From the NCBI GenBank assembly GCA_041608535.1, contig JBFISM010000138.1, positions 1 through 9,769 on the forward strand: a stretch of 9,769 nt of DNA, given 5' to 3'. The translations under genes and the position numbers were made by a program. Shown here in pieces: positions 1 through 6,518 of this stretch (positions within the stretch are counted from its first letter, which is position 1; the number at the start of each line of letters is the position of its first letter). This DNA comes from JBFISM01 sp041608535. Its GTDB lineage: Bacteria > Actinomycetota > Acidimicrobiia > Spongiisociales > UBA5794. The notes beneath the pieces are model-generated. The model made no database searches and was not told the origin of the DNA. It saw only the letters and a program-made list of their open reading frames with translations.

Positions 1-1952
1 CCTGCAAGCAGCCGGTCGATGAGGTTGCCGATGACGAACCGGTCGATGAGGCCGGCTGTGTCGTCGGCGAAGACCCGCTCGCTCAGCGCAAACCACCACG
101 CATTGAAGATGGCTCCCTGCGGTCCGTCGTAGAGACCGTCGCCGTTGCGGTCGACCTGGAGCTGATCCCACCGCTTGAGCAGATCGATGATCGGCCGGAT
201 GCGTGGATCGGTCGACGGGTCGAGCTGAGCCATCATCTCGGCGAGATAGGTGCTGACGAACACCGACCCCGCCTGGCCACTCGGGGTGTCGGTGGTGAAC
301 CCACCGGTGCGGTTGAGAAGCTCCAGCGTTCGCGTCGTTGCCGTCCCCGGTGCGACGGCCTCGAGCACGTTGATGAACGTGTTCACCCGATGCGCACCAC
401 CCCACCTCCAGAAGTCGGCCGACGAGTTGAGCCAGCCAGGTGCCGGTTTGTTGTTCCAGCTCGCCAGCCATCCCTGCGCCGGATTGACTACCTGAGGGTT
501 GAGGGCAAAGGGTAGGAAGCCTTGCCATTCGGCATCCCCGCTACCCGATGCAGGGAACAGCGGGTTGAGCCCGGCAGCGCGGATGGGCATATGCCCGATG
601 TGCCAGTAGGCGATGTTCCCGGCATTGTCGGCGTACAGCGCATTGAAGTTGTAGGCGACACCGGGAAGAAGGGACGCAAACTCGTCGATGTTGGTGGCGG
701 TGCCGAGCAACATCCACGCCTCGAACGATGTCAGCTCCTTGCCGTCGGTCGCCGTCTGCAAGCTGAAGGCGGTGGTTCCGTCGACGGCCAAAATCGGTCC
801 GTGGTGGGTGGCGCACATCGTCTGCTGCACCGCATCGCCTCCGGCCACAGCAATGGCTTCGACACGGCAATCGAGTGGATGCCAGGCGCCATCGAACCAG
901 TACTCGGTCGGGTCATCCGGGTTCAAGGTCTCCACGAATATGTCGGAGTTGTCGGTCCCGCCCGATGTCAACGTCCAGGCAAAGCCGTCGCCGACGCCGA
1001 TCGGGACGAGCGGGAAACCGGCGATCGTCATCCCGGTGACGTTGAAACCGGCGCCGTGCAGGCCGACCTCGTGGTTGATCTGGGGTGCGGTGTAACCCAT
1101 CTGCGGACCGCCGAGCAGCAAGGGAGCGCCATCCCGGCTCAGAGACCAGCCGATCACCGCTGCGTTGGAGGCGTGGTTCGGCGCGATGAGTCCGGCTCGC
1201 TCCCGGGCGATGCGAGCAGCTTCGCGGTCGGCGGTCACTCGCGCGGCGGCGCGCACCATCGTCTCATCGACCTCAGCCGGTGTCGCAGTGATGGCTGCCG
1301 TATCCGCACCGGGCACCGTGGTGGGAGCATCGGGATCGTTGAGCCAGTGGGTATCGGCGAACACTTCGGCAGCAGCTGCCGGCCCCAGCGCGGTGACCAG
1401 ACCGTTGAACACTGCGACGGTGGTCAACTCATCGGACCCGGCCCAGCCGAAGTTCGCCCCCAAAGCCATGGCCACGGCGATGGTGTCGTCGACCGTCCAC
1501 GGCTGTGGCGTCACGCCGAATGCGGAGTACTCGAGTGGTAGCGCACCCGTGGCGCTGGCCTCGGCGATCCAATCGTTCATGCCGGCTGCGTGGGCATCCA
1601 GCGTCTCGCGGAGGGACTCCGACGACGCCGCATAGAGCGCGTCGCGTCGCTCCGTTGGGCCGAACAAGAGTCGCGCCTCGACGTCGGAGGCCACCGACCC
1701 GGCACCCAACACCTCGGCGAGCCGGCCGGTGGCTTGGCGACGTAGTAGCTCCGCCTGCCACAGCCTGTCCTGGGCCTGCACATAGCCGAATGCGTAGAAG
1801 AGGTCGTGCGTCGTCTCGGCGAAGATGTGGGGGACGCCGTACTCGTCTCGGATGATGGTGGCCTCACCCTCGGCGGCGGGTGCGGCGGCTACGTGTGAAG
1901 TCGCAACCACGAGCACCGCAAGCATCACTGCTATGCGAGGGCGCAGCGACAT
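1..1952 (-). CDS. Penicillin acylase family protein (peptidase S45, Ntn hydrolase), exported; 3' end beyond window
   Basis: Amide hydrolase of the penicillin G acylase/AHL acylase superfamily, expected outside the membrane after self-cleavage into two chains. 650 residues are visible and the C-terminal 100-200 are missing. The ATG is preceded by a strong GGGAGGAGGT (1957-1966). Residues 1-27 form a signal peptide: basic start, hydrophobic core, VAAA-P cleavage-like site. The alpha-chain motif YGVPHIFAE and GYVQAQDRLWQAELLRR follow. The nucleophile is Ser262 (codon 1167-1169) in NHASNAAVIG, so autoproteolysis should fall between Ala261 and Ser262. From Ser262 the chain aligns without gaps for about 80 residues to my recollection of E. 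coli penicillin G acylase beta chain: GPQ at 282-284, GLHGAG, VTG, and calcium-ligand positions Asp334 and Asp337. The pair Asn500/Asn501 in SWNNKP carries the oxyanion/catalytic Asn. Pocket residues differ from the E. coli enzyme, so the acyl substrate is unknown; penicillin need not be the natural one. It lies 59 bp downstream of sthA and may be co-transcribed. Confidence 0.93.
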   Translation of the reverse strand, partial: MSLRPRIAVMLAVLVVATSHVAAAPAAEGEATIIRDEYGVPHIFAETTHDLFYAFGYVQAQDRLWQAELLRRQATGRLAEVLGAGSVASDVEARLLFGPTERRDALYAASSESLRETLDAHAAGMNDWIAEASATGALPLEYSAFGVTPQPWTVDDTIAVAMALGANFGWAGSDELTTVAVFNGLVTALGPAAAAEVFADTHWLNDPDAPTTVPGADTAAITATPAEVDETMVRAAARVTADREAARIARERAGLIAPNHASNAAVIGWSLSRDGAPLLLGGPQMGYTAPQINHEVGLHGAGFNVTGMTIAGFPLVPIGVGDGFAWTLTSGGTDNSDIFVETLNPDDPTEYWFDGAWHPLDCRVEAIAVAGGDAVQQTMCATHHGPILAVDGTTAFSLQTATDGKELTSFEAWMLLGTATNIDEFASLLPGVAYNFNALYADNAGNIAYWHIGHMPIRAAGLNPLFPASGSGDAEWQGFLPFALNPQVVNPAQGWLASWNNKPAPGWLNSSADFWRWGGAHRVNTFINVLEAVAPGTATTRTLELLNRTGGFTTDTPSGQAGSVFVSTYLAEMMAQLDPSTDPRIRPIIDLLKRWDQLQVDRNGDGLYDGPQGAIFNAWWFALSERVFADDTAGLIDRFVIGNLIDRLLA

Positions 1953-2011
1953 TCGTACCTCCTCCCAACCCAACCCTACGCGGCGAGGACGAGAGGCGTC
2001 TCTGCGAACTT

Positions 2012-3415
2012 TCAGCCGGAGAGGCGGTGGCCGCTGATGTCCTGGAGTGCGTCGTAGGCTGCGTACTTGTACGCCTCGGCTCTCGTTGGTGTGTTGAAGG
2101 TGGAATGGATGAATCGCTCCACCGGATCGCCGGCATGTATGGCGGCCTGCCCGATGTGCACCAGCTCGGCGGCTTCGTCACCGACGATGTGGACCCCGAG
2201 CAACTTGTGATCGGTCTTGTCGACGACCAGCTTGACCATGCCGGTCTCCGATCCGGCGATCCGGCTCCTCGGATTGGAGCGGAACAGGTTGCGCCCAACG
2301 GCGACGTCGTGACCCTTGTCGCGAGCCGCCAGCTCGGTCAGGCCCACCATGCCGACTTCGGGTATCGAGTAGACGCCGAACACGGGCACGGTGTCGAGAT
2401 GCTCCACGACGCCGAGATCGAAGGCATGGGAGATCGCGATGCGTCCCTGTTCGGCCGACACAGATGCGAGGGCGGGTGGACCGGCGATGTCCCCGGCGGC
2501 GTAAACGCCGGGGCGTGAGGTCTGGAAGTGCTCGTCGACGAGAATGTGGTTGCGATCGTCCGTGACGACACCGGCATCCTCGAGCCCGAGACCCTCGGTG
2601 TTGCCCACTCGTCCGGCAGCGAAGAGGACCTTCTCGGGCGTCAGGGCCTCACCAGTGGGAAGCGTGACTTCGAGCCCACGGCTGGTGCGCTCGATCGTGC
2701 TGCCCGGTGCCTCGAAGATGAAGCGAGCGCCATCGGCCTCGAGTGCCGCAGCCAGCGTCTTGCTGATCTCCTCATCGGCAAACGGGATGAGCCGGGGTGC
2801 GGCGTCGACGAGCGTGACGTCGACACCGAGCGCCAGGCTGATCGATGCATACTCCACACCGACCGGACCTCCCCCGATCACGACGAGTGACTTGGGAATC
2901 GACTGGAGAGCGAGGATCGAGTCCGAGTCGTCCACGGCCGGATCGTCGAACGGGATGTTGCCGGGACGGAAGGGGCGCGATCCGGTAGCGATCAACACGA
3001 CATCGGCATCGAGCGTGGTGACGTCTCCATTGTCGGCGGTCACGGCGACCCTGCCATCGGGCGTGAGCGACCCGGTTCCCGTGACGATGTCGATGCGATG
3101 ACGGTCGATGTTGCGCTGCACGGCATCAGTGGTCAGATCGACGACCTCGGCTGCGCGGCCCCGCAGAACCTCGAGCATCTCGTCGGGTGCGATCTCCATC
3201 CCCACGCCGTAGACCTCGCGACGGTGGTAGCTGGAGAGGTAAGCCGCCGCCTCGCGGAGTGTCTTCGTCGGGATGCCACCGCGCCGCACGACAGTACCGC
3301 CGGGGCTTTCCTCACGCTCCACGATCGCCACTCGTTTGTCGAAGTAAGCGGCCATCGCCGCCGCCTTCTCGCCCGCCGGTCCGGATCCGATGACCACCAA
3401 GTCGTATGCGCCCAC
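2012..3415 (-). CDS. sthA: Soluble pyridine nucleotide transhydrogenase (Si-specific NAD(P)+ transhydrogenase), FAD flavoprotein
   Basis: Cytosolic flavoprotein that moves reducing equivalents between NADPH and NAD+, usually draining excess NADPH. 467 residues, close to E. coli SthA (466). The start is GTG (3413-3415) with AAGGAGGA at 3421-3428. The FAD Rossmann motif is GSGPAG (10-15), followed by Glu33. ATGSRP lies at 143-148. The second nucleotide-binding motif is GGGPVG (181-186) with acidic Asp204 at the strand-2 end. The FAD-binding GVYAAGD is at 303-309. The C-terminal dimerisation segment HSTFNTPTRAEAY (437-449) is the SthA signature: lipoamide dehydrogenases have HPTxSE here, and the catalytic His is Thr442. 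The segment that holds the redox disulfide in related enzymes is GGTVVRRGGIPTK (39-51), with Val42 and Gly47 at the two Cys positions. A thiol-based Lpd, mercuric or glutathione reductase role is therefore unlikely. An unassigned class-I oxidoreductase is the alternative. It diverges from the SRPBCC gene. Confidence 0.88.
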   Translation of the reverse strand: MGAYDLVVIGSGPAGEKAAAMAAYFDKRVAIVEREESPGGTVVRRGGIPTKTLREAAAYLSSYHRREVYGVGMEIAPDEMLEVLRGRAAEVVDLTTDAVQRNIDRHRIDIVTGTGSLTPDGRVAVTADNGDVTTLDADVVLIATGSRPFRPGNIPFDDPAVDDSDSILALQSIPKSLVVIGGGPVGVEYASISLALGVDVTLVDAAPRLIPFADEEISKTLAAALEADGARFIFEAPGSTIERTSRGLEVTLPTGEALTPEKVLFAAGRVGNTEGLGLEDAGVVTDDRNHILVDEHFQTSRPGVYAAGDIAGPPALASVSAEQGRIAISHAFDLGVVEHLDTVPVFGVYSIPEVGMVGLTELAARDKGHDVAVGRNLFRSNPRSRIAGSETGMVKLVVDKTDHKLLGVHIVGDEAAELVHIGQAAIHAGDPVERFIHSTFNTPTRAEAYKYAAYDALQDISGHRLSG

Positions 3416-3435
3416 GCAATTCCTCCTTGCTGAGA

Positions 3436-3441
3436 AATCTA
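3436..3441 (-). promoter_or_regulatory. Candidate -10 element of sthA
   Basis: Read on the minus strand this is TAGATT, matching the actinobacterial TANNNT -10 consensus. Transcription would begin about seven bases downstream, near 3429. The AAGGAGGA ribosome-binding site would then be almost at the 5' end of the message. No convincing TTGACA-like -35 lies 16-19 bp upstream. Support is the hexamer and its position in the divergent gap only. Confidence 0.25.
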
Positions 3442-3522
3442 CCGATCACGTAGCTGTGCGGGTGCGACGAGTTGCGGCGGCCATTTTGGACCCTCGGCCC
3501 GGCACGGCACCGACCCGATCGC

Positions 3523-3528
3523 TACCGT
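3523..3528 (+). promoter_or_regulatory. Candidate -10 element for a leaderless SRPBCC transcript
   Basis: TACCGT fits TANNNT and ends six bases before the ATG at 3535, the spacing expected if transcription starts on the A of the start codon. No Shine-Dalgarno sequence precedes this ATG, which agrees with a leaderless message, a common mode in Actinobacteria. No clear -35 is visible. Confidence 0.3.
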
Positions 3529-3534
3529 CGGGTC

Positions 3535-3999
3535 ATGGCTGACACATACACGGTGGAGCGCTCCACGACGATCGCCGCTCCGGCGGAGCGGGTGTACGGA
3601 CAGTTGATCGACTTCCACAACTGGGAGGCCTGGTCGCCCTGGGAAGAGCTGGATCCGACCATGGAGAAGACGTACTCCGGCCCCGACTCCGGCGTCGGTG
3701 CGAAGTACGCCTGGACCGGCAACCGCAAGGTGGGTGAGGGCCGGATGGAGATCAAGAACGCTTCCGAGCCCGACCAAGTCGAGATCGCCCTCCAGTTCCT
3801 CAAGCCGTTCAAGGCGAACAACCGCACCGTCTTCACACTCGAGCCGCAGGGCGACAGCACCAACGTGACATGGGCGATGACCGGTAAGAACACGCTCATG
3901 ACCCGCCTCATGGGCATCTTCAAGAGCATGGACGCCATGGTGGGCCCCGACTTCGAGAAGGGCCTCGCCAAGCTCAAGACCGTCTCCGAGAGCTCCTAG
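3535..3999 (+). CDS. SRPBCC (START/Bet v1-like) family protein, polyketide cyclase/dehydrase type
   Basis: A 154-residue cytosolic protein of the SRPBCC superfamily, a helix-grip fold that encloses a hydrophobic ligand cavity. The N-terminus YTVERSTTIAAPAERVYGQLIDFHNWEAW has the typical first strand, then the helix ('aPaerVy..l.Dfh.w..W'). WSPWEELDP follows at 33-41, TYSGPDSGVGAKYAWTGN at 46-63, and a C-terminal amphipathic helix at about 121-150 that closes the cavity. There is no signal peptide or membrane segment. I chose the ATG at 3535 because homology-like sequence begins there. An upstream in-frame ATG at 3472 would add 21 Arg/Pro-rich residues with no family resemblance. No Shine-Dalgarno is visible at 3535. 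It is the only plus-strand gene here, divergent from sthA and convergent with the HNH gene. Ligand and reaction are unknown; family members range from lipid-binding proteins to toxin-like RatA relatives. Confidence 0.85.
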   Translation: MADTYTVERSTTIAAPAERVYGQLIDFHNWEAWSPWEELDPTMEKTYSGPDSGVGAKYAWTGNRKVGEGRMEIKNASEPDQVEIALQFLKPFKANNRTVFTLEPQGDSTNVTWAMTGKNTLMTRLMGIFKSMDAMVGPDFEKGLAKLKTVSESS

Positions 4000-4034
4000 C
4001 CGGCGCAAGCACTCGCCTTCATCGGAGGGTCCGA

Positions 4035-4048
4035 GGCGCCGACGCGCC
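4035..4048 (+). terminator. Small GC-rich hairpin downstream of the SRPBCC gene
   Basis: GGCGC - CGAC - GCGCC forms a perfect five-pair stem with a four-base loop, 35 bases after the SRPBCC stop codon in the convergent gap with the HNH gene. It has no T-run on either side, so it is at best a weak or factor-assisted terminator, usable from either strand. Confidence 0.25.
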
Positions 4049-4162
4049 ATCTGCGCCCCTATCTAGACGAACCGGGAAAGGTGTGAGACGCGCCGCTGTG
4101 CCGCCGTTCGACCGGGCGGGCTGTTGGGTGCGGCGTCCTGTCGGGTGTGGGGAGGTCGGGGT

Positions 4163-5365
4163 TTAGTGGTGGGGTGGTGCTCTGGTGGGGTTTGGTGGGT
4201 GGAAGCGTCTGCGGTGGGTTGGTGTGTTGGGGTTGATGGTGTGGCCTTGTTGGTGGATGACGACGTGGTGGTGGAACCAGCACAACAAGGTGAGGTTGTA
4301 GGGGTGGTGGGTGCCGCCTTGTGATCTGGGGAGGATGTGGTGGACTTCGAGGCGGTAGCGGCTGGTGCAGCCGTCTGCGGTGCACGATCCGTTGTCGCGG
4401 TGGTACACGTAGTTGCGGGTGCGTTGGGGTATCTCGTCGCCGTTGGTGCGGACCTGGTACAGGCCGTCTGGGGTGATGAGGGTGGTGGTGGTTTCGCCTA
4501 CACAGAGGATCTCTTCCAACGTGTTGGGTCCGATCTTGATCCCGGTGCGGGTGATCGCCCCGGTTTCGCCACCGGTGGCGGCGGCTTGGTCTGCGGTGAC
4601 GAAGATGTGGGCCTTCAACCGGCGCTGCCCCAACCCCGACCCCGATTCCGATCCCGGTGCGGGTGTGTCGGTGTCGTCTCTGGCATCTTGTTGTGTGTCC
4701 GGGGTGAGGTTGGCGTCTAACGCCAACGACACCAGTGCGTCGATGCGGCGTTGTTCGAGGCGGGGTCGGTGCGGGTCATCGGCAGTCACCAACTCGTCGG
4801 CTCGTTTGTCGAGTGCTTGGAGGAGGACGTCGACGTCGGCACCAGAAAGGGTGATGGTGCCGGTGGCGAGGGTGTGGTCCAAGTTGGGTTGGATCCACAG
4901 GCGACGCATCTCAAACGCGTCCTGTTCCTCGATGGGGGTCATGCGGCGTTGTTGGGCGGTGAAGCGCCCCAACTGTGACACTGGAATCCCTGCGGCCTCG
5001 TCGAGCACATCCGGTGGGGCGCCGGTGCTGATCAACCGTTGCATATCGGCGGCTCGGTCGGTTGACCATATGCCTGCCACGAGTTGGGATCGCACCACAT
5101 CATGGTCGACTGTGGCGAGTACGGCGAGGTCGGACGCAGTCTTGGGATGTACAGCGAGGCGTCCGGTGATCCATTCTTTGAGGGAGCGGGTGCCGTCTGC
5201 GGTGGGGACTTGCATCCGGTCGATCTCACCGAGCAGTTGGCTCTGCCGAGCGCGCACCTTGGATACGAGGCCTTCTAAGCGGAGGAGTTCTTGTTCGATG
5301 GCGTCAACGGTGGGCAACCCGGCCAACGGGTCTGTCTCTGTGTTGGTGGTCAACATGGGGTTCAT
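4163..5365 (-). CDS. DUF222 / HNH endonuclease domain protein (13E12-repeat type)
   Basis: A 400-residue protein of the DUF222-HNH family, often present in many copies in actinobacterial genomes and of unproven function. Residues 1-220 are the helical DUF222 part, with a coiled-coil-like start (20-50) and RFTAQQRRMTPIEEQDAFE at 134-152. Residues 222-246 are a polar low-complexity linker. The C-terminal HNH nuclease has Cys328-x4-Cys333, then LEVHHILPRSQGG (339-351), Asn357 and LLCWFHHH (360-367). His342/343, Asn357 and the 365-371 histidines form the beta-beta-alpha-metal motif, with Cys328, Cys333 and Cys362 as likely zinc ligands. The last 25 residues are Pro/His/Thr-rich. I chose ATG 5365, or the in-frame ATG 5356; extension to 5509 gives non-family sequence. 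Neither ATG has a Shine-Dalgarno. A terminator-like hairpin sits about 20 bp upstream. It lies between two unrelated gene groups, consistent with a selfish or accessory insertion, but no target-site duplication is visible. Confidence 0.88.
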   Translation of the reverse strand: MNPMLTTNTETDPLAGLPTVDAIEQELLRLEGLVSKVRARQSQLLGEIDRMQVPTADGTRSLKEWITGRLAVHPKTASDLAVLATVDHDVVRSQLVAGIWSTDRAADMQRLISTGAPPDVLDEAAGIPVSQLGRFTAQQRRMTPIEEQDAFEMRRLWIQPNLDHTLATGTITLSGADVDVLLQALDKRADELVTADDPHRPRLEQRRIDALVSLALDANLTPDTQQDARDDTDTPAPGSESGSGLGQRRLKAHIFVTADQAAATGGETGAITRTGIKIGPNTLEEILCVGETTTTLITPDGLYQVRTNGDEIPQRTRNYVYHRDNGSCTADGCTSRYRLEVHHILPRSQGGTHHPYNLTLLCWFHHHVVIHQQGHTINPNTPTHRRRFHPPNPTRAPPHH

Positions 5366-5384
5366 GATGCCAGGGGGGTGTGAC

Positions 5385-5406
5385 AAAAAACGGTGCTTGA
5401 CAGCAC
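5385..5406 (-). terminator. Hairpin plus T6: intrinsic terminator or attenuator ahead of the HNH gene
   Basis: On the minus strand the order is GTGCT - GTCA - AGCAC, then CG and TTTTTT: a perfect five-pair stem, four-base loop and six T's starting two bases after the stem. It lies about 20 bases before the HNH start and about 250 bases after the metF-like stop. It could end the corrinoid operon's transcript or attenuate read-through into the nuclease gene. The short stem makes strength uncertain. Confidence 0.42.
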
Positions 5407-5546
5407 GAAACGAGAAAAAAGGCAGAAAAACTTCAATGTTCTTTGATTGCCGTGCGCGGTGGTGGATTGGGCATCCGTGGGAGGTTGACAGCCCCCTCAA
5501 CACCGGCAACCACCCCTCACCGTCGGATCAAGCGCGAAGCCCGACA

Positions 5547-5630
5547 CCTCCGGGGGGACAGACACAAAGGCCCCTTTTCGTCTCCGCGGGACAGATACCG
5601 TCGCCCTTCCCCGCGCCGGGGGGACAGATG
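5547..5630. repeat. Three degenerate GGGACAGA units with 33-bp period (REP-like)
   Basis: GGGACAGA occurs at 5555-5562, 5588-5595 and 5621-5628, exactly 33 bp apart each time. The second and third copies are immediately preceded by a C-rich half that pairs with the G-run: GTCTC-CGC-GGGAC at 5579-5591 and CCCCG-CGC-CGGGG at 5609-5621. The first copy has only a rudimentary version. A short palindrome with a conserved ACAGA edge resembles REP-type intergenic repeats. No RAYT transposase is in the window. Confidence 0.45.
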
Positions 5631-5639
5631 CGGATGCGC

Positions 5640-5653
5640 CCGGCTGGCGCCGG
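5640..5653 (-). terminator. Short hairpin abutting the metF-like stop codon
   Basis: In minus-strand sense CCGGC - GCCA - GCCGG follows the TAG stop directly: five G-C pairs and a four-base loop. There is no T-run after it, so it may stabilise the 3' end or act as a weak terminator. It could also be a decayed member of the adjacent hairpin repeats. Confidence 0.2.
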
Positions 5654-6517
5654 CTATCCCGCCAGGGACTCGAGGAATTGCTGGCGCCACTCCTCGGTTT
5701 TGTCGACCTGGTTGAAGGTGTAGATGTGGAAACCCTTCACGTTGGCGACGGGGTCGACGAGAGTCTGCGCCAGGCCGAGGATGAGGGCATCGGGGGCGTA
5801 GCCGCCGGGGCGGACCAGCTTGCCGATGAGCGACGAGTTCTTCCGCAGGTAGCGGGCAGACACCCCGACACCGATGCGGGCCGAGACCATCGCCAGCTTC
5901 TTGAGGTCATAGACGCCGGGAATGCCGATCACCACGGGCAGCTCCACACCGAGAGCGCGCACCGAACCGATCCACTCCTCGATGGTGTCGGGGTTGAAGC
6001 ACATCTGCGTCGCCAGGTAGTCGGCGTAGGGCGCCTTCTCGAGGAGCGCCCCAACCAGCTTCTCGGCAAGGATCAGCGGATGACCCTCGGGATACCCGGT
6101 GATCCCGATCTCGGTGAAGGGATGCCCCATCTCCTCCATGGTGTGGATCAGCGTGGGTGCATCGAAGAACTCACCAGGCGTAACGGCGTCTCCTGCCACG
6201 ATGAACACACGGGTGAGCCCGGCCTCGTCGAGGCGCTTCATCACCTCTGCCAGCTCGGCGCGATCTTGCAGGAGTCGCGCCGAGATGTGGGGGATCACCT
6301 CGAAGCCGCGCTGCTGGAGCTCGAGCGACAGATCCACGGTGGCCGCCATCCCCTTCGCCGGCGAGGCGGTCACGGTGACTGTTGCCCCATCGGGAAGGAA
6401 GGCCGCCTGATCGAGGACGTTCTTCATCGGGATGACCTCGAAGTGGGCGTTCTCGACCAGCCGCCGGACGACCTCCCGCCGCTCCGCCGTCAACTCGGGA
6501 ACGCTCCGCCGCGCCAT
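5654..6517 (-). CDS. MetF-family methylenetetrahydrofolate reductase in a corrinoid methyltransferase operon
   Basis: FAD-dependent TIM-barrel enzyme that interconverts 5-methyl-THF and 5,10-methylene-THF; here it probably works in the oxidative direction. 287 residues, about the size of E. coli MetF (296). Visible family positions: HFEVIP (25-30), with Glu27 matching the catalytic Glu28 of E. coli MetF; VIPHIS (74-79); FIVAGD (105-110), with Asp110 matching Asp120; GYPEGHP (141-147); ATQMCFN (169-175), with Gln171 matching Gln183; and FHIYTFN (263-269). I chose ATG 6517 because it follows the methyltransferase stop by one base and begins the family-like sequence. An upstream start at 6670 would add 51 Arg/Ser-rich residues out of the overlapping gene. 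There is no strong Shine-Dalgarno, so translational coupling to the upstream gene is likely. The N-terminus is short and diverges from housekeeping MetF, as expected for a catabolic paralogue. A role in methionine synthesis is less likely given the neighbours. Confidence 0.85.
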   Translation of the reverse strand: MARRSVPELTAERREVVRRLVENAHFEVIPMKNVLDQAAFLPDGATVTVTASPAKGMAATVDLSLELQQRGFEVIPHISARLLQDRAELAEVMKRLDEAGLTRVFIVAGDAVTPGEFFDAPTLIHTMEEMGHPFTEIGITGYPEGHPLILAEKLVGALLEKAPYADYLATQMCFNPDTIEEWIGSVRALGVELPVVIGIPGVYDLKKLAMVSARIGVGVSARYLRKNSSLIGKLVRPGGYAPDALILGLAQTLVDPVANVKGFHIYTFNQVDKTEEWRQQFLESLAG

Positions 6518-6518
6518 G

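Larger units (their letters stand above)
5366..5653. other. 288-bp intergenic region between the metF-like and HNH genes
   Basis: No convincing coding sequence. From left to right it contains a G-run with a terminator-like hairpin plus T6 (minus sense), then an A/T-rich patch at about 5381-5457 that contrasts with the GC-rich surroundings. Next is a short inverted repeat (GTTGA 5484-5488 with TCAAC 5497-5501), then three 33-bp-spaced GGGACAGA units, and a small hairpin touching the metF-like stop codon. No promoter with both -10 and -35 elements could be identified for the HNH gene. Confidence 0.6.

Noticed and set aside
522..1541. Long plus-strand open frame (339 codons) opposite the penicillin acylase gene
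   Set aside because: It is antisense to a well-supported gene with intact family motifs. Its translation has no domain-like pattern, and long antisense frames are expected in GC-rich DNA.
1984..1999. Possible terminator between sthA and the penicillin acylase gene
   Set aside because: The best inverted repeat near GAGAGGCGTCTC gives only four pairs with no T-run, too weak to claim.
3439..4050. Minus-strand frame of 203 codons overlapping the SRPBCC gene
   Set aside because: The plus strand carries the clear SRPBCC fold pattern. The opposite frame would invade the sthA promoter region and has no recognisable domain.
5397..5402. TTGACA on the plus strand as a -35 promoter element
   Set aside because: No -10-like hexamer lies 16-19 bp downstream and no plus-strand gene follows. 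The bases are better explained as part of the hairpin.
4413..5723. Plus-strand frame of 436 codons opposite the HNH gene
   Set aside because: The translation is Ser/Arg/Pro-rich with no recognisable domain, runs through the intergenic repeats, and mirrors the codon structure of the real minus-strand gene.
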